A stretch of DNA of 64,000 nucleotides from CAKKQX01 sp963734595 (GCA_963734595.1 CAVTHV010000037.1:186001-250000), one strand, 5' to 3'. Positions 37,708-46,791 are shown, counted from the stretch's first letter. Numbers and translations are program-made. The notes: generated by a model not told the origin, from the sequence alone.

Positions 37708-37718
37708 GGAGAGAAACC

Positions 37719-39897
37719 ATGATCAACGCTCCGAAAATTACCCGCCGCACGTTCATCGTCGCCACTGCCGCGGTTGGCGGCGGTCTCGCGCTCGGTCTCC
37801 GCCTTCCGTTCGGGGGGCCGGCCGCCGCTCTCGCCGCCGATGGCTTGCCCGAGGTCAACGCCTGGGTGGTCGTGCGCCCGGACGACACCGTCGTCGTCCG
37901 CATCGCGCGCTCCGAGATGGGGCAAGGCACGCTCACCGGCCTCGCGCAGATGGTGGCCGAGGAACTCGAGTGCGACTGGTCGAAGGTGACGACCGAATAT
38001 CCGACGCCCGGCCAGAACGTCGCGCGCAAGCGCGTCTGGGGCGACTTCTCGACCGGCGGCAGTCGCGGCATCCGCATGTCGCATGATTACGTGCGCAAGG
38101 GCGGGGCCGCGGCGCGCATGATGCTGGTCCAGGCGGCGGCCAATGCATGGAAGGTTCCGGCCTCGGAGTGCAGCGCGGCCAACAGCGTCATCACGCACAA
38201 GCCCTCGGGCCGCACGACGACCTACGGCAAGGTGGCGGACGCCGCGGGAAAACTTGAAGCGCCGAAGGACGTGGCGCTCAAGGATCCGAAAGACTGGAAG
38301 ATCATCGGCAAGCCGCTGAAGCGGCTGGACACGATCGACAAGCTCACCGGCAAGCAGATCTACGGCGCCGACCTGAAGCTGCCCGGGATGCTCAATGCGA
38401 CGATCAGGGACTGCCCGGTTTTCGGCGGCAAGGTGAAGAGCTTCGATGCGGCCAAGGCCGAGCGCATGCCGGGCGTGAAGAAGGTCGTGCGCGTCGGCGA
38501 CTCCGCGATCGCGGTCGTCGCCGACACCTGGTGGCAGGCCAAGACCGCGCTCGATGCGATCGCCGATCGAGTGGGACGGCGGCGCGAATACCAAGGTCTC
38601 GAGCGCGTCGATCGCCGAGATGCTGAAGGAAGGTCTCGACGCGAAGCAGGCATTCGTCCACAACCAGAACGGCGACGCGAAGACCGCCATTGCCGGCGCG
38701 GCGAAAAAAATCGAGGCGGTCTACGCCTATCCGTTCCTGAATCACGCGACGATGGAGCCGATGAACGCCACCGCGCTCTACACGGCCGATCGCTGCGAGG
38801 TCTGGTGTCCGACGCAGAACGGCGAGGCGGCGTTCGCCGCCACGGTCGCGGCCTCCGGACTGCCGGTGGCCCAATGCGACGTCCACAAGCTGCTGCTCGG
38901 CGGCGGCTTCGGCCGGCGCGGCTTCACCGACTCCGTGCGCCAGGCCGTCCTGATCGCCAAGCAGATGCCGGGCACGCCGGTGAAGCTGCTCTGGTCGCGC
39001 GAAGAAGACATGCTGCACGGCATGTACCACCCGGTGATGCAGGCGAAGCTGACCGGCGCGCTGGATAAAAGCGGAAACCTGGCCGGCCTGCACATCCGCC
39101 TGTCGGGACAGTCGATCCTCGCGGCGGTGCGGCCGGACGCCCTGGACAACGGGAAAGATCCGTTCGCGTTCCAGGGCTACTGGCCGTCCGGGGAACACTC
39201 GCTCGAATACACGATCCCGAATCTGCTGATCGACCATGCGATGCGCAACACGCACGTGCCGCCGGGGTTCTGGCGCGGCGTGAACATCAACCAGAACGCG
39301 ATCTTCCTCGAGTGCTTCATGGACGAGCTCGCCCATGCGGCCGGCCAGGACGCGCTCGAGTTCCGCCGCAAGCTGATGGCCAAGCATCCGAAGTCGCTCG
39401 CGGTGCTGAACGCGGTGGCCGAAAAGGGCGGGTGGGGCAAACCGGCCGCGCCGGGCGTGCACCGCGGGCTCGCCCACTTCAGGGCCTTCGGCAGCTACGT
39501 GGCGGCCTGCGCCGAAATCTCGGTCAGCGGCGGCAACAAGGTGAAGATCCACCGCATCGTCGGCGCCACCGACTCGGGCTACGCGGTGAACCCGGCCCAG
39601 ATCGAACGGCAGGTCGCCGGATCGTTCGTCTACGGGCTGTCCGCGCTGTTCGACGAGGAGTGCACGGTGAAAGACGGCCGCATGGAGCAGGAGAACTTCG
39701 ACAGCTACAACTCGATGCGCATCGCGCAGATGCCGAAGGTCGAAGCCCTCATCATGCCCTCCGGCGGCTTCTGGGGCGGGGTCGGCGAGCCGACGATCTG
39801 CGTCGCCGCGCCCGCGGTGCTCAATGCGTTCTTCGCGGCAACCGGCAAGCGCATCCGCACGTTCCCGCTGAAGAACCACGGCATCCAGCTGGTCTAG
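37719..39897 (+). CDS. iorB: Isoquinoline 1-oxidoreductase-like beta subunit, molybdopterin-binding (frameshifted)
   Basis: About 725 residues of the aldehyde oxidase/xanthine dehydrogenase large-subunit family, IorB branch. The N-terminus has a twin-arginine signal (ITRRTFIVATAAVGGG), so the complex acts in the periplasm. Molybdopterin-site segments include RSEMGQGTLTGLAQMVAEEL, GGGFGRRGFTD and GGVGEPTICVAAPAVLNA with the catalytic Glu. One extra base near 38562 breaks the frame (LDAI / PIEWDGGANTKV). It is followed after 11 bp by soxX, soxY, soxZ and soxA, all on the same strand. Substrate: an N-heterocycle or aldehyde is known for the family, but the sox genes suggest a sulfur compound. 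Confidence 0.9.
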
Positions 39898-39908
39898 GCA
39901 GGCACGCA

Positions 39909-40391
39909 GTGGTCGCGGCCTCGCGGCGCCCGGGCGGTCGGCGGTCGAGAGTGCTGGCCGCCGTGCTGGGTCTTGCCCTTGCGGGCGCCGCTCTCGCGCA
40001 CGCGCAGGACGCGCCGGACACGGTCTCCGTAGTCGGGCGATGCGGTTCCTGCTTCGCTCACCGGCGCTTCCGGCGATCCCGCACGCGGGCGTGCAATCGT
40101 CACCAACCGGCAGGTCGGCCTGTGTTTGCTCTGCCACAGCGGACCGTTCCCGGAGGAACGCTTTCAGGGCGATCTCGCGCCGGATCTGACGGGGGTCGGA
40201 AGCAGACTGTCCGCGGGCCAGTTGCGCCTCCGGATCGTCGATTCCGGCCGCGTCAATGCGGCGACGATCATGCCGGCCTATTACAAGGTCGAGGGCTGAC
40301 GCGGGTCGCGCCCGCGTTTCGAGGCAAACCCGTGCTGAGCGCGCAGCAGATCGAGGACGTGGTGGCATTTCTGACGACATTGCGCGAATAG
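39909..40391 (+). CDS. soxX: SoxX-like c-type cytochrome (two frameshifts)
   Basis: About 160 residues. Signal peptide (VLAAVLGLALAGAALAHAQ), heme motif CLLCHSGPFPEERF, VGSRLSAGQLRLRIVDSGRV, the Met-ligand segment ATIMPAYYKVEG and a C-terminal QIEDVVAFLTTLRE: the pattern of SoxX, monoheme partner of SoxA. A GTG at 39909 is the likely start. One extra G near 40037 and one missing C near 40296 break the frame; without them it reads through to the TAG just before soxY. With SoxA it would join a sulfur substrate to the SoxY cysteine. Confidence 0.87.
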   Translation: MVAASRRPGGRRSRVLAAVLGLALAGAALAHAQDAPDTVSVVGRCGSCFAHRRFRRSRTRACNRHQPAGRPVFALPQRTVPGGTLSGRSRAGSDGGRKQTVRGPVAPPDRRFRPRQCGDDHAGLLQGRGLTRVAPAFRGKPVLSAQQIEDVVAFLTTLRE

Positions 40392-40889
40392 ATGAAACGT
40401 GACGACACAAAAACTTCGCGCCGCGAATTTCTGCTTGCGGCCGGCGGTATCATCGGCGGAATCGCGCTGAAACCGGCGACTGCAGCGGCTGCCGAATCCA
40501 CCGCCGCGATAAGCGTAGCGCCGGCGGCGACGCGCGAAGCCATCGCCAAGGTCGTCGGCTCAGCACGCGTCAACCCGGGCAAGGTGACGCTCGATTTGCC
40601 GGCGCTCGTCGAAAACGGCAACGCCGTGCCGCTCTCGGTAAAAGTCGACAGCCCGATGACGCAGGCCGATCACGTGAAAGCGATCCATGTGTTCACTGAA
40701 AAGAACCCGCTGCCAAACGTCGTGAGCTTTTTCCTCGGTCCGCGCGCCGGGCGGGCCAGCGTCGCCACGCGGATACGGCTCGCCGATACGCAAACCGTCC
40801 TCGCAATCTGCGAGCTCTCCGACGGCTCGTTCTGGTCGGGCAGCGTGGACGTTGTCGTCACCCTCGCCGCCTGCACCGAGGTGCTGTGA
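40392..40889 (+). CDS. soxY: SoxY-like sulfur carrier protein with atypical C-terminus
   Basis: 165 residues with a Tat signal (TSRREFLLAAGGIIGGIALK) and a SoxY immunoglobulin-like domain (ADHVKAIHVFTEKNPLPNVV, then GRASVATRIRLADTQTVLAI). SoxY normally ends in a GGCGG swinging arm whose Cys carries the sulfur chain; here the end is VVVTLAACTEVL, which keeps a Cys, five residues from the end, but lacks the glycines. Thus the carrier role may be kept with altered mobility or another attached group. The gene starts immediately after the soxX stop. Confidence 0.88.
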   Translation: MKRDDTKTSRREFLLAAGGIIGGIALKPATAAAAESTAAISVAPAATREAIAKVVGSARVNPGKVTLDLPALVENGNAVPLSVKVDSPMTQADHVKAIHVFTEKNPLPNVVSFFLGPRAGRASVATRIRLADTQTVLAICELSDGSFWSGSVDVVVTLAACTEVL

Positions 40890-40891
40890 CC

Positions 40892-41212
40892 ATGACGCGC
40901 GCAATCGTCAGTCTGCCTGCAACCGCCCGCCGCGGCGAAATCATCGAGATCAAGGCCATCGCTGCCCACGCGATGGAAACCGGATTCCGCCACACCCAGC
41001 TCGGCGTGCCGATCCCGCGCGACATCATCACCGGGTTCGTCTGCACCTATAACGGCGAGGAGATTTTTCGCGCCGTGTTTTATCCCGCGATCGCCGCGAA
41101 TCCCTATCTGACGTTTTCAACGGTCGCCACCGAAAGCGGCACCATCGCCTGCAGCTGGAGCGGCGACAACGGCTACTCGGTCACCGAGTCGGCCGCCATC
41201 ACCGTCGCGTGA
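40892..41212 (+). CDS. soxZ: SoxZ-like sulfur carrier partner
   Basis: 106-residue SoxZ, the partner that holds SoxY. Characteristic parts are IVSLPATARRGEIIEIKAIA, AHAMETGFRHTQLGVPIPRD, and SGDNGYSVTESAAITVA. It starts 2 bases after the soxY stop, showing tight coupling. No signal peptide, as expected, since SoxZ is exported together with the Tat-targeted SoxY. Confidence 0.93.
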   Translation: MTRAIVSLPATARRGEIIEIKAIAAHAMETGFRHTQLGVPIPRDIITGFVCTYNGEEIFRAVFYPAIAANPYLTFSTVATESGTIACSWSGDNGYSVTESAAITVA

Positions 41213-41239
41213 GCGCGCACGCCATGCAACGCGGCTTCC

Positions 41240-42016
41240 ATGCTGCGGCGGGTTCACGTCGCGCTGTTGCTGGCCGCGTCTGCGATGCCGGTTCACTCTG
41301 CAGAGATCGCGCCGGCCGAGCGCCGCTCAGGCTACGAGATGATGAGCCGCGAGACGCGCGCGATGCAGGACGACGACGCGGCCAATCCCGGCATGCTCTG
41401 GGTGCTCGATGGCGAAGCGCTGTGGAACCAGAAAACGGGCGCCGCCGGCCTCGCCTGCGCCGACTGCCATGGCGATGCCCGCGCGAGCATGAAGGGCGTT
41501 GCGGCGCGCTATCCGGCCTTCGACGCCGCGCGCGCGCGGCCGGTGGACCTGGAGCAGCGCATCAACACCTGCCGCACCGCGCAGCAGAAAGCGCCGCCGC
41601 TCGCCTTCGAGAGCAGGGATTTGCTCGCGCTCACTGCGTATATCGGGCGGCAGTCGCGCGGCATGCCGATCCGCATCGAAGCCGACGCGCGCATGAGACC
41701 GTTCATCGAAGCCGGCCGCGAAATGTACTATCGCCGCCAGGGCCAGCTCAACCTGGCGTGCGCCCAGTGTCACGATGACAACTGGGGAAAGCGCCTCGCC
41801 GGGAACGTGATTCCGCAGGCGCACCCTACCGGATATCCGCTCTACCGCCTCGAGTGGCAGAACCTGGGCTCGCTTCAGCGCCGGCTGCGCAACTGTTTCG
41901 TCGGAATACGCGCCGAACCGTACGACTTCGGTGCTGACGAATTCGTCGACCTCGAACTTTTCCTGATGTGGCGGGCGCGCGGGATGAGGATCGAAACGCC
42001 CGCTGTCCGACCGTGA
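41240..42016 (+). CDS. soxA: SoxA-like diheme cytochrome c
   Basis: 258 residues with a short signal peptide (MLRRVHVALLLAASAMPVHS). Two heme motifs, CADCHGDA and CAQCHDDNWG, and the active-site region RLEWQNLGSLQRRLRNCFVG, where the Cys is the ligand that becomes the persulfide in SoxA. The end, RAEPYDFGADEFVDLELFLM, is typical. With SoxX it would form SoxXA, joining thiosulfate or a similar substrate to SoxY. The start context lacks a clear ribosome-binding site. It is the last gene of the cluster; no soxB or soxCD is present. Confidence 0.93.
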   Translation: MLRRVHVALLLAASAMPVHSAEIAPAERRSGYEMMSRETRAMQDDDAANPGMLWVLDGEALWNQKTGAAGLACADCHGDARASMKGVAARYPAFDAARARPVDLEQRINTCRTAQQKAPPLAFESRDLLALTAYIGRQSRGMPIRIEADARMRPFIEAGREMYYRRQGQLNLACAQCHDDNWGKRLAGNVIPQAHPTGYPLYRLEWQNLGSLQRRLRNCFVGIRAEPYDFGADEFVDLELFLMWRARGMRIETPAVRP

Positions 42017-42110
42017 CGGGAACAGCCCACCGCGTTCTGCGTTAGCGTACCGGCCAAGCGTCGTTGCGCATGCTCCTGTTGCCCACGATCAGCATCGAAC
42101 GGGCGTTCGC

Positions 42111-43005
42111 TTAACCGCCGCGCACGTGCTTGTTGAAGAAATCGACGGTCCGTTGCCACGCCAGTTTGGCTGCGGCTTCGTCGTACCGCGGCGTCGTGTC
42201 GTTGTGGAAACCGTGATTGGTGTTCGGGTACATATGCATCTCGTACCTGACGCCGTTCGCCTTGAGCGCGGCCTCATAGGCCGGCCACCCGGCGTTGACG
42301 CGCTCGTCGAGTGCCGCGTAGTGGATCAGCAGCGGCGCTTTGATTTTGGCGACATCCGCTGCAGCGGGCTGGTTGCCGTAGAACGGCACCGCGGCTGCGA
42401 GATCGGGAAGCCGCACCGCCAGCAGGTTGGCGATGCCGCCACCGAAGCAGAAGCCCACCACGCCGATTTTGCCGGTGCACTCGGGACGCGACTTGAGATA
42501 ACCGGCTGCGGCGACCAGGTCTTCGGTGCGCTTTTTGGGATCGAGCTTGGCAAACAGCTCCCGCGCCTTGTCCTCGTCGCCCGGATAGCCGCCGAGCGGG
42601 CGTGAGCGCATCCGGCGCGAAGGCCACGAAATTCGCCACCGCCAGGCGGCGCGCGACGTCCTCGATATACGGATTGAGACCGCGGTTCTCGTGGATGACC
42701 AGGATGCCGGGCAACTTCCCGCCGGCGTTCGCCGGCCGCGCGAAGTAGCCGCGCATGGTGCCCGAGCCCTGCGGCGACGGGTAAGTCAGGTATTCGGTCT
42801 TGATGCGCGCGTCGTCTTTGGCGACCTGCTGCGCCCACGCATAGTTGGGCTTCAGGCTCTCCAGCATGGCCGCGGCGGTAAAGCCGCCGATCGCGAACCT
42901 GGCGGCGCGATCCAGAAACTCGCGGCGGCCGATCATGCCGTGAACGTAACCGTCGAACAGCTTCAGAACTTCCGGAGGAAAATCGCTTGCCTTTTTGCGT
43001 TCCAT
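42111..43005 (-). CDS. Dienelactone hydrolase family protein (frameshifted)
   Basis: About 298 residues: an N-terminal Tat-like segment (GRREFLDRAARFAIGGFTAA, about 30-50), then the hydrolase with the oxyanion region VIHENRGLNPYIEDVARRLA, the nucleophile Cys in VGFCFGGGIAN, Asp in AALDERVNAG and His in NTNHGFHNDTTPRY. One extra base near 42600 breaks the frame (FAPDALTP / LGGYPGDEDKAREL). The start follows AAGGAG. It is probably secreted and hydrolyses lactones or esters. It lies downstream of the peroxiredoxin gene on the same strand. Confidence 0.88.
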
Positions 43006-43079
43006 CGAATCGACTCCTTCAGTCGGGAAAGTTGCTTTCCAGCGAATGAGTAAAGGGCGCAAGCCCATGCTATTTATCG

Positions 43080-43100
43080 CAATAAAAACAACGAATTACA
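43080..43100 (-). repeat. AT-rich CGTTGTTTTTATTG element
   Basis: Minus strand TGTAATTCGTTGTTTTTATT, 75 bases before the dienelactone hydrolase start and in its direction. It is the best-conserved copy of the recurring element. Confidence 0.5.
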
Positions 43101-43110
43101 GACTTACAAA

Positions 43111-43150
43111 CGAAAACGGCAGCCGCCTCCCGGAGGAACGCGGCTGCCGG
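43111..43150 (-). terminator. Terminator of the peroxiredoxin gene
   Basis: Perfect 10-bp stem CGGCAGCCGC / GCGGCTGCCG with a 13-base loop, followed on the minus strand by TTTTCGTTTG. It lies 25 bases after the peroxiredoxin stop. Confidence 0.8.
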
Positions 43151-43173
43151 CCTTCGCGAGTGCTGCACGCCGT

Positions 43174-43632
43174 TCAGAGTTTCCGCAACTGTTCCAGCAG
43201 CTCGTTGCTTTCAGGGATCGTACCCTGCGGATACACTTTCGCGTAACGGATTATTCCCTTGGCGTCGAGCACGTAGGCGGCGCGCTTGTCCATGCCGCGC
43301 TCGTCGTTGAAAATGCCGTAAGCCTTGCCGACCGCGCCATGCGGCCAGAAATCCGACAGCAGGGGAAAGGGAACGCCGCCCAGTTTTTCGGCCCACCCCT
43401 TGAGGCTGGGCGCGGGGTCGGCACTGAGTTGCAGAATTTCGCAGTTCAGCTTCTTGAATTCTTCGTAGTTCGCACGGAACCCGTTGACCTGGTTCGTTCA
43501 GCCGCCGGTAAACGCGAACGGCATGAACGCGACCACGACCGGACGGCCGCGGAAGCTCGCGAGCGAGACTTTCTGGTCGGTGTGCGAGGGCAGCGTGAAA
43601 TCGGGGGCTGCGGTTCCAACTTGAATTTCCAT
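43174..43632 (-). CDS. Selenocysteine-containing peroxiredoxin (Sec45, in-frame TGA)
   Basis: 152-residue AhpC/TSA peroxiredoxin (AhpE-like) starting MEIQVGTAAPDFTLPSHTDQ after AGGGAGA. The frame is continuous except for a TGA at 43498-43500, at the peroxidatic Cys position: VVAFMPFAFTGG-U-TNQVNGFRANYEEF, where Cys homologs have FTGGCTNQ. The rest (LQLSADPAPSLKGWAEKLGG, VPFPLLSDFWPHG, RAAYVLDAKGIIRYAKVYP) is typical. It reduces peroxides, selenium giving a faster peroxidatic residue. The neighbouring residue 49-50 Cys of some relatives is Asn. It is a single gene ending at a strong terminator. Confidence 0.9.
43464..43483 (-). promoter_or_regulatory. Candidate SECIS of the peroxiredoxin gene
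   Basis: On the minus strand the 15-34 nt after the TGA can form CG-G-GTTC-CGTGC-GAAC-TA-CG, a short stem with G second in the loop, at the usual distance. A competing hairpin right after the TGA (43474-43497) has AGGTC in its loop like E. coli fdhF, but is closer than usual. Both are weak compared with the UGSC element. Confidence 0.4.
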
Positions 43633-44057
43633 GCGAGATCTCCCTGTTGAGTGAGACGGCAAAGCCGCCATATAAGAATACCAGACTGCGGGACTTGCGG
43701 TTCCGATGTCTCTTCACCGGGTTACCCGCGCCGACAGTGCATTGCCGGAGGCGGCAGGGGGCCCTGCGGGTGGTGCTCCGCAGCAATCGGGTCGGGCAAA
43801 CACGGCGGCTCCGAAAGCAGGTCCAGCCCCTTTGTGAATTCGTTAACGGATGCTTCGGGACGCAAGCCCAAAAGCCGGAAAAAGAATTTTTTAGTGGCAT
43901 ATGCAGCAGATTTTTGGAAACCGCCAGAGTATTTTATTTCAAGGTTTGTCACCGCCCTTTCAGGAGGTTCATGTCAGGGCTTTACACGGGAACTGGAGTT
44001 CAAGGAGAAATCAACAAAATCAATCGTTATGCAAGAACCACCCGAAGGAGAAGGCAA

Positions 44058-44246
44058 ATGAATGACTTCTGGAAACTCGAAGACTTAGGTATTCCTTCTG
44101 ACGCCGCCAGGCAGATTCGCGAGCAGCATGAAAAAGAACTCGCCGCTGAGCGGGATGCAAGAAGGCAGACTCCCGCGCGAGGCGTAAGAGGTCAGGCTCC
44201 CAAGAGCACTGACTGCTTGCGCGGCTTAAGCAGCTTACGCGCCTGA
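44058..44246 (+). CDS. Possible small hypothetical protein
   Basis: 62-codon frame with GGAGAAGG before the ATG. The product begins MNDFWKLEDLGIPSDAARQI and is charged and helical (REQHEKELAAERDARR), with no signal or membrane segment. The upstream 43633-44057 stretch, which contains the promoter region of the divergent peroxiredoxin gene, has no other convincing gene. Nor has 44247-44535. The family is not recognised. Confidence 0.4.
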   Translation: MNDFWKLEDLGIPSDAARQIREQHEKELAAERDARRQTPARGVRGQAPKSTDCLRGLSSLRA

Positions 44247-44535
44247 TCCCGCGCCAGTCCTGCGGCGACCGCAGCGTGTGCGGTTATCCCCGGGCCGCAC
44301 AGGCGCATAGCATCGCCCGCCCTGCAAATTAAACAGGGGCGGTATCAATTTACGCGACAGTTTCTGTCTCCAATACCCCGCCTTACCTCAGAATTGCGGT
44401 TCCCCCAGCGCACAGGGAAGCGCACCGCTTCATTTTTATCGGCATTTCCCGGATATGCCTTATGCTTCGGCATCTGGATTCGACCCCATCAATCCCCTAC
44501 AATTCAGCTCGCCCCATTCGCGAGGAAATCGAGAG

Positions 44536-45180
44536 ATGAAGCTGACGCTGTACTACGCCCCCAAGACCTGCGCGCTCGTGCCCTACGTCACGCTCACCGA
44601 AGCCGGCGCCGATTTCGACGTCGTGAACGTGAACTCGCGCACGGGCCAGCTGAAGACGCCCGAGTTCCTGGCGGTCAATCCCAAGCACAAGGTGCCCGTG
44701 CTCGTGATCGATGGCGAGCCGCTGACCGAGAACGTCGCGATCCAGATCTGGATCGCGCGCCAGTTCCCCCACGCGAACCTGCTGCCCGGGGACCCGAAGA
44801 AGGAGATCAAGGCCATCTCGCTGATGGCGTGGTTCGCCTCGACGATCCACCCGCACATGACCCCCAACGCCAGGCCGGAGAATTACTGCGATCTTCCCGG
44901 CTCCGAGGAAAGCGTGAAGCGGGTCGGCAACAGGATGCTGTTCGAGGATTTCGCGATCGCTGACGGCTTGCTCGCTGGACGCGAGTTTTTCTTCGACCAC
45001 TTCACCGCCCCTGACGCGTACTTCTTCTGGTGTTTCCGGCGCGCGCTGTCGTTCAATCTCGACCTCTCGAAGTTCACGCACTGCGCGGCCCATTTCGAGC
45101 ACATCAAGCAGCGCGCCAGCGTGCAGAAGGTTCTCGCCCACGAAAAACAGGTGCAGGACGCGTTCGCAAAGGCGGCGTGA
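44536..45180 (+). CDS. Glutathione S-transferase-like protein
   Basis: 214 residues with a thioredoxin-like N-terminal domain (MKLTLYYAPKTCALVPYVTL, cis-Pro in KHKVPVLVIDGEPLTENVAI) and a helical C-terminal domain. Related to the beta/zeta-type GST at 20.9 kb (both carry NPxxKVPxL and LTEN/ITEN motifs). The stop is 1 base before the next gene, with which it is surely cotranscribed. The substrate is unknown; ring-opening isomerisation or dehalogenation is common for such neighbours. Confidence 0.9.
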   Translation: MKLTLYYAPKTCALVPYVTLTEAGADFDVVNVNSRTGQLKTPEFLAVNPKHKVPVLVIDGEPLTENVAIQIWIARQFPHANLLPGDPKKEIKAISLMAWFASTIHPHMTPNARPENYCDLPGSEESVKRVGNRMLFEDFAIADGLLAGREFFFDHFTAPDAYFFWCFRRALSFNLDLSKFTHCAAHFEHIKQRASVQKVLAHEKQVQDAFAKAA

Positions 45181-45181
45181 G

Positions 45182-45931
45182 ATGAGCGTCATCAGCCCCT
45201 GGTACCAGCTCGGCTACGTCATCCCCCACCTCTATACCGACCTCGACGCCTACCAGTTCTACCGCGTCGCGCCCGAGGGCATGATGCTGGTGACCACCGG
45301 CCTCAACCTGAAGGAGTACAGCCTCGCGGCCGTCGAGCAGGAGCTGCCCGTGCTCCGGGAGCGCTTCGACCTGCTCGCCAAAAAAAAGGTCGACCGGATC
45401 TCGCTCTCCGGCGTTCCGGTCGCCTCGGCCCTCGGGCGCACGAAGATGCTGGAAATCCTCGCTGAAGGGCGCGACCGCACCGGGCTGCCGTGCGACACGG
45501 ACCTCGAAGCGCATATCGCGACGCTGCAGCATTTTGGCGCAACCCGGATTGCGCTGGCGACCCGCTGGCCCGAGGCCGTGAACGCCGCGCTCACGCGTTA
45601 CCTCGCCGAGGCCGGCATCGAAGTCATCGCCTGCCGCTCGCGCGCGCGGTCGCTCGCGGAGAACAAGGAGGCCAGCGCGGCAGCCGACCATCTGCTCGCG
45701 CTCGAACTGGGCGGACAGGTGCTGCGCGAGGCGCCGGATGCGCAGGCGCTGCTGATGCCGGGCGGCCTGTGGTACGCGATCCACGCCGTGCCCCTGCTCG
45801 AGGCCGAATACGGCCGGCCGGTGCTGCTCAACATTCTCTCGACGACCTGGGCGGCGCTCCATGCGGCGGGAAAGCGCATGCTGCACCGTCCCGATCCGCG
45901 CTGGGGCAAGGTGCTGGCGAGCCTCTCGTAA
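45182..45931 (+). CDS. Arylmalonate decarboxylase/maleate isomerase-like protein without obvious catalytic Cys
   Basis: 249 residues of the Asp/Glu racemase superfamily, arylmalonate decarboxylase/maleate isomerase group. It starts MSVISPWYQLGYVIPHLYTD. Family enzymes have a catalytic Cys in each half; here the equivalent segments read RISLSGVPVASALG and LLMPGGLWYAIHAVP, with no Cys. Only two Cys (GLPCDTD, VIACRSR) exist, at other places. It may use another mechanism or be a non-catalytic relative. It follows the GST gene by 1 base. Confidence 0.75.
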   Translation: MSVISPWYQLGYVIPHLYTDLDAYQFYRVAPEGMMLVTTGLNLKEYSLAAVEQELPVLRERFDLLAKKKVDRISLSGVPVASALGRTKMLEILAEGRDRTGLPCDTDLEAHIATLQHFGATRIALATRWPEAVNAALTRYLAEAGIEVIACRSRARSLAENKEASAAADHLLALELGGQVLREAPDAQALLMPGGLWYAIHAVPLLEAEYGRPVLLNILSTTWAALHAAGKRMLHRPDPRWGKVLASLS

Positions 45932-45966
45932 ACTTTCATCCTTTTTTATATTCACAGGTGACAACC

Positions 45967-46702
45967 ATGACCGAGTGTCCTCCCGCCGCGCGTTCCGAAC
46001 TCGCGCCGACCGGCAAGCTGCGCGTCGGCATCAACCTGGGTAACTTCCTGCTCACGGCGACGGACCCTGCGACGGGCGAATACCGCGGGGTAGCGGTGGA
46101 TCTCGGGCGGGAGCTGGGCCGGCGGCTCGGCGTGCCCGTCGAGATCATCGGCTACCCTTCCCCGGGCGCTCTCGCCGACGCGGCGAAGACGGGCGCGTGG
46201 GACGTGGGCTTCCTCGGCGCCGAACCGCAGCGCGCGAACGAGATCGACTTCACCGCCGCCTACGTGGAAATCGAAGCCACCTATCTCGTGCCGCCGGGTT
46301 CGCCGCTCAAGACCATCGCCGACGTCGACCGCGAGGGCGTGCGCATCGCCATATCCGGGAAAAGCGCCTACGACCTGTACCTGACCCGCAACCTGAAGCA
46401 CGCGCAGCTCGTACGCGAGGTGGGCGCCGACAATGTGTTCAAGCGCTTCGTCGCGGACAAGCTCGACGCCATCGCCGGACTCAAGCCGCGCCTCGTGACC
46501 GACGCCGAACAATCTTCCCGGATCGCGCATCCTCGACGGGCGGTTCACCGCGGTGCAGCAGGCGGCCGGCACGCCGAAAGGCCGCAGCACCGGCGCCCAG
46601 TACCTGCGCGAATTCATCGAGGACGTCAAAGCCACGGGGCTGGTCGCGCGAACCATCGAGAAAAATAACGTCCGTGGCCTGACGGTGGCGGCCAAGGCAT
46701 AA
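45967..46702 (+). CDS. Periplasmic-binding-protein-like (SBP_bac_3) protein, no signal peptide (frameshifted)
   Basis: About 244 residues with the amino-acid-binding-protein fold: LRVGINLGNFLLTATDPATG, then YRGVAVDLGRELGRRLGV, WDVGFLGAEPQRANEIDFTA, and VRIAISGKSAYDLYLTRNL. One extra T near 46511 shifts the frame (VTDAEQ / LPGSRILDGRF). No signal peptide is seen at MTECPPAARSELAPTGKLRV, which is odd for a transport receptor and suggests a cytoplasmic sensing role. Its neighbours are a GST, an AMDase-like gene and a Bug receptor. Confidence 0.8.
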
Positions 46703-46791
46703 TGCTGCCAGCAGTCCCGAAATCACTCGGCAACGCGGCGCAGGTTTTGTCCCCGTTTTTTTAATTTCAACACTGACTGGAGGCGACGATC

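Noticed and set aside
40296..40298. TGA in soxX as a third selenocysteine codon
   Set aside because: The SoxX sequence after it continues in a different frame (GLTRVAPAFRGKP), so a missing base explains it better than Sec.
38404..40410. 668-codon open frame opposite iorB and soxX
   Set aside because: Antisense shadow of clearly conserved genes; Arg/His-rich composition typical of such shadows.
43633..44057. selC (tRNA-Sec) beside the peroxiredoxin gene
   Set aside because: I looked for a TCA anticodon loop with a long acceptor arm here and in other gaps and found none; it should lie elsewhere in the genome.
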